A stretch of DNA of 64,000 nt from Paracoccus sigandri. GTDB lineage: Bacteria > Pseudomonadota > Alphaproteobacteria > Rhodobacterales > Rhodobacteraceae. A model generated the notes under the pieces. The model was given only the letters and a program-made list of their open reading frames with translations. It searched no databases and was not told the origin of the DNA. A program made the position numbers and the translations under genes. Position 1 is the first letter of the stretch. Each line of letters starts with the position of its first letter. Below are positions 62,546 to 64,000 of this stretch, one piece after another. The stretch is taken from the NCBI RefSeq assembly GCF_003709565.1, contig NZ_QNRC01000015.1:1-64000 (forward strand), in the 5' to 3' direction.

Positions 62546-62890
62546 TCAGGAATGGATGCGGCGGCTGTCGCCCGGGGCCTGGTCGCGGTCGGCCTTGCCA
62601 TAGTCGCGCGCGACATGGGCGATGCGCAGCCGGTAATCGGTGAGGACATGGCCCCGCCCCGCCGCCTGCGCCCGGCGATGGGCGGGCAGCGACCGCCATT
62701 CCGCGACCGCCGCCTCGTCGCGCCAGAAGGACAGCGACAGGACCTTGCCGGGCGTGGTCAGGCTCTGGAACCGCTCGATCGAGATGAAGCCGTCGATCCC
62801 GTCCAGCAGCGGGCGCAGCTCGGCCGCCAGGTCCAGGTATTCGGCCCGGCTTTCCTCGGTCGTGACCGCCTCGAAGATGACCGCGATCAT
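62546..62890 (-). CDS. Antibiotic-biosynthesis-monooxygenase (ABM) domain protein
   Basis: A 114-residue dimeric alpha/beta-barrel protein: MIAVIFEAVTTEESRAEYLD, LLDGIDGFISIERFQSLTTP, GKVLSLSFWRDEAAVAEWRS, HRRAQAAGRGHVLTDYRLRI. This is the YgiN/ABM pattern, cofactor-free monooxygenases or heme/quinol-related enzymes. Substrate unknown. Its start overlaps the stop of the NIPSNAP gene (ATGA). Confidence 0.88.
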   Translation of the reverse strand: MIAVIFEAVTTEESRAEYLDLAAELRPLLDGIDGFISIERFQSLTTPGKVLSLSFWRDEAAVAEWRSLPAHRRAQAAGRGHVLTDYRLRIAHVARDYGKADRDQAPGDSRRIHS

Positions 62891-63213
62891 GTGTCACCCC
62901 TGGCATGGGGACCCGAGGCCAGCCTGACGAACAGGCGGTCCTCGCGACGGATGAAGCCCTCGCGGCGGGCAAAATCGTAATTCTCGCGCCCCAGCGGGTC
63001 CTGCGCCAGCCGCGCGCGATAGGCTTCGTATTCCGCCAGCGAGCCGATGGAATAGATGCCATAGGCCGTGCTGGCCGAGCCCTCGTGCGGGGCGAAATAG
63101 CCGAACAGCGCGGCACCGCAGCGCGGCGCGCATTGCCCCCAGTTGCGGGCATAGCGCTCGAACAGCTCGCGCCGGTTCGGGTCGATGTCATAGGTGATGA
63201 CACAGGTAATCAT
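62887..63213 (-). CDS. NIPSNAP-family protein
   Basis: A 108-residue protein of the same dimeric alpha/beta-barrel superfamily: MITCVITYDIDPNRRELFER, YFAPHEGSASTAYGIYSIGS, LAEYEAYRARLAQDPLGREN and DFARREGFIRREDRLFVRL. The start is the ATG after AAGGCAGG; upstream frame is arginine-rich noise. It is co-translated with the ABM gene and divergent from an ArsR-family gene. Confidence 0.87.
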   Translation of the reverse strand: MITCVITYDIDPNRRELFERYARNWGQCAPRCGAALFGYFAPHEGSASTAYGIYSIGSLAEYEAYRARLAQDPLGRENYDFARREGFIRREDRLFVRLASGPHARGDT

Positions 63214-63265
63214 GTCCTGCCTTTCCGTTGTCTGCCGCCCCAGACTAGCCGCTTGCCGCGCGGAC

Positions 63266-63289
63266 ATGGTTCGATTACCGTCGAACCAT
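63266..63289. promoter_or_regulatory. 24-bp inverted repeat over the ArsR start codon
   Basis: ATGGTTCGA-N6-TCGAACCAT, perfect 9-bp arms. The right arm includes the first two bases of the ArsR ATG. A possible promoter (TTGCCG at 63253, 17-nt spacer, TACCGT) would start transcription at or within a base or two of that ATG. Confidence 0.65.
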
Positions 63290-63965
63290 GAACGAAGGAC
63301 CCGAGATCGCCCGCATCGCCGCGCTGGTCGGCGACCCGGCCCGCAGCGCGATGCTGCTGGCGCTGATGGACGGCCGCGCGCTGACCGCATCCGAACTGGC
63401 CGGGCTTGCCGGCGTCACCAAGCAGACCGCCAGCAGCCACCTGTCCCGGCTGGTCGACGGCGGCGCCCTGGCGATGGAGGCGCAGGGGCGGCACCGCTAT
63501 TTCCGCCTGGCCGGGGCGCATGTCGCGGCGCTGCTGGAGGCGCTGATGGTCTTTTCGGGCGATGCGGCGAACCCGCCGCCGCGCACCGGCCCCCGGCAGC
63601 CCGCGCTGCGCAAGGCCCGCATCTGCTATGACCACCTGGCGGGCGAGATGGGCGTGGCGATGTTCGACCGGATGCGCGCGGCGGGCTGGCTGCGGCTGGA
63701 TGGCACGGTGCATTCCGTCACCGATGCGGGCTGGCAGCGGCTGGCGGCGATCGGCCTGGCGCCGGACCGGCTGCCGCGCAGCAACCGCCCGCTATGCCGC
63801 GCCTGCCTGGACTGGAGCATGCGGCGCGACCACCTGGCCGGGCTGGTCGGCAAGCTGATCCTGGACCGGCTGTTCGCGCTGTCCTGGGCGCGTCGGCTGG
63901 AGGGATCGCGCGTTGTGGCCTTCACCGCCGAGGGCGAACGCCGCTTTCACAACTGGCTGGGCTGA
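63288..63965 (+). CDS. ArsR-family regulator with C-terminal domain
   Basis: A 225-residue regulator. The winged helix is IARIAALVGDPARSAMLLAL, MDGRALTASELAGLAGVTKQ, TASSHLSRLVDGGALAMEAQ; the C-terminal extension contains ARICYDHLAGEMGVAMFDRM and RPLCRACLDWSMRRDHLAGL, a type seen beside ABM and NIPSNAP genes. There is no Shine-Dalgarno sequence: the bases before the ATG are the operator arm. Cysteines in LCRAC could sense redox or metal, but this is a guess. Confidence 0.88.
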   Translation: MNEGPEIARIAALVGDPARSAMLLALMDGRALTASELAGLAGVTKQTASSHLSRLVDGGALAMEAQGRHRYFRLAGAHVAALLEALMVFSGDAANPPPRTGPRQPALRKARICYDHLAGEMGVAMFDRMRAAGWLRLDGTVHSVTDAGWQRLAAIGLAPDRLPRSNRPLCRACLDWSMRRDHLAGLVGKLILDRLFALSWARRLEGSRVVAFTAEGERRFHNWLG

Positions 63966-64000
63966 GCCGCGGCGCGATCCGCAAGGCCGCCCGCCCCCGC

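Overview
The window is a high-GC bacterial chromosome segment with gene content and order typical of the alphaproteobacterial family Rhodobacteraceae, most like Paracoccus or a close relative. The basis is a complete Rhodobacter-type gene transfer agent (GTA) cluster, a split F0 ATP synthase operon in the order I-a-c-b'-b, a short HisG paired with HisZ, BluB, and rhodobacterial protein families (Hint-domain, DUF952, DUF2842, DUF2793). Genes are packed, with many 1-4 nt start/stop overlaps. I saw no rRNA, tRNA, CRISPR array, insertion sequence or transposase.

Layout. Bases 1-6000 hold the tail of an AraC-type regulator, a Hint-domain protein behind a perfect CtrA-type box, a GNAT acetyltransferase, a periplasmic 5'-nucleotidase, a DUF952 gene, pyrD and cysE. 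Bases 6100-20850 are the GTA, all on the minus strand: small and large terminase, portal, head protein, protease, capsid, connectors, tail tube, chaperones, tape measure, distal tail, hub, peptidase and the large host-specificity protein, followed by a DUF2793 tail-fibre-like gene. A promoter and hairpin terminators sit in the GTA leader and inside the operon. Bases 21150-27120 hold a coiled-coil protein, mltG, fabF, an adenosine-kinase-like PfkB protein, nth and an OmpA-type lipoprotein. Bases 27500-30210 are the F0 ATP synthase operon. Bases 30430-32610 are an ArsR regulator with a pseudouridine kinase/glycosidase pair. Bases 32600-47350 are housekeeping and envelope genes: patatin, a phosphotransferase, prfB, mgtC, PBP1A, amidase, aminotransferase, a DsbA-like protein, ispG, thiamine pyrophosphokinase, DUF2842, purA, a cyclase and slyX. 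Bases 47400-52160 are hisS-hisZ-hisG and tig. Then come bluB with an SMR transporter, a YihY protein, a membrane-anchored hypothetical, purB, an orphan FliG-like gene, a 47-residue membrane protein and gap. The right end (59.6-64 kb) has an AadA-like aminoglycoside adenylyltransferase with TetR and a 14-helix MFS exporter, then a divergent ArsR / NIPSNAP / ABM-monooxygenase module.

The most interesting signals are regulatory. (1) A strand-specific 3'-UTR module, made of a GC hairpin, then RTATTT, then a purine-rich tail, follows the stop codon of eight unrelated genes in the same sense. One copy, read antisense, encodes the C-terminal tail of the MgtC-like protein. (2) Strong intrinsic terminators lie in the GTA leader and between terminase and portal, so expression of the capsid and tail genes would need readthrough or antitermination. 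(3) Clear inverted-repeat operators lie at the psu operon, the TetR/MFS pair and the terminal ArsR gene, the last overlapping its start codon. Functions are inferred from recognisable motifs and gene order; no database search was run.
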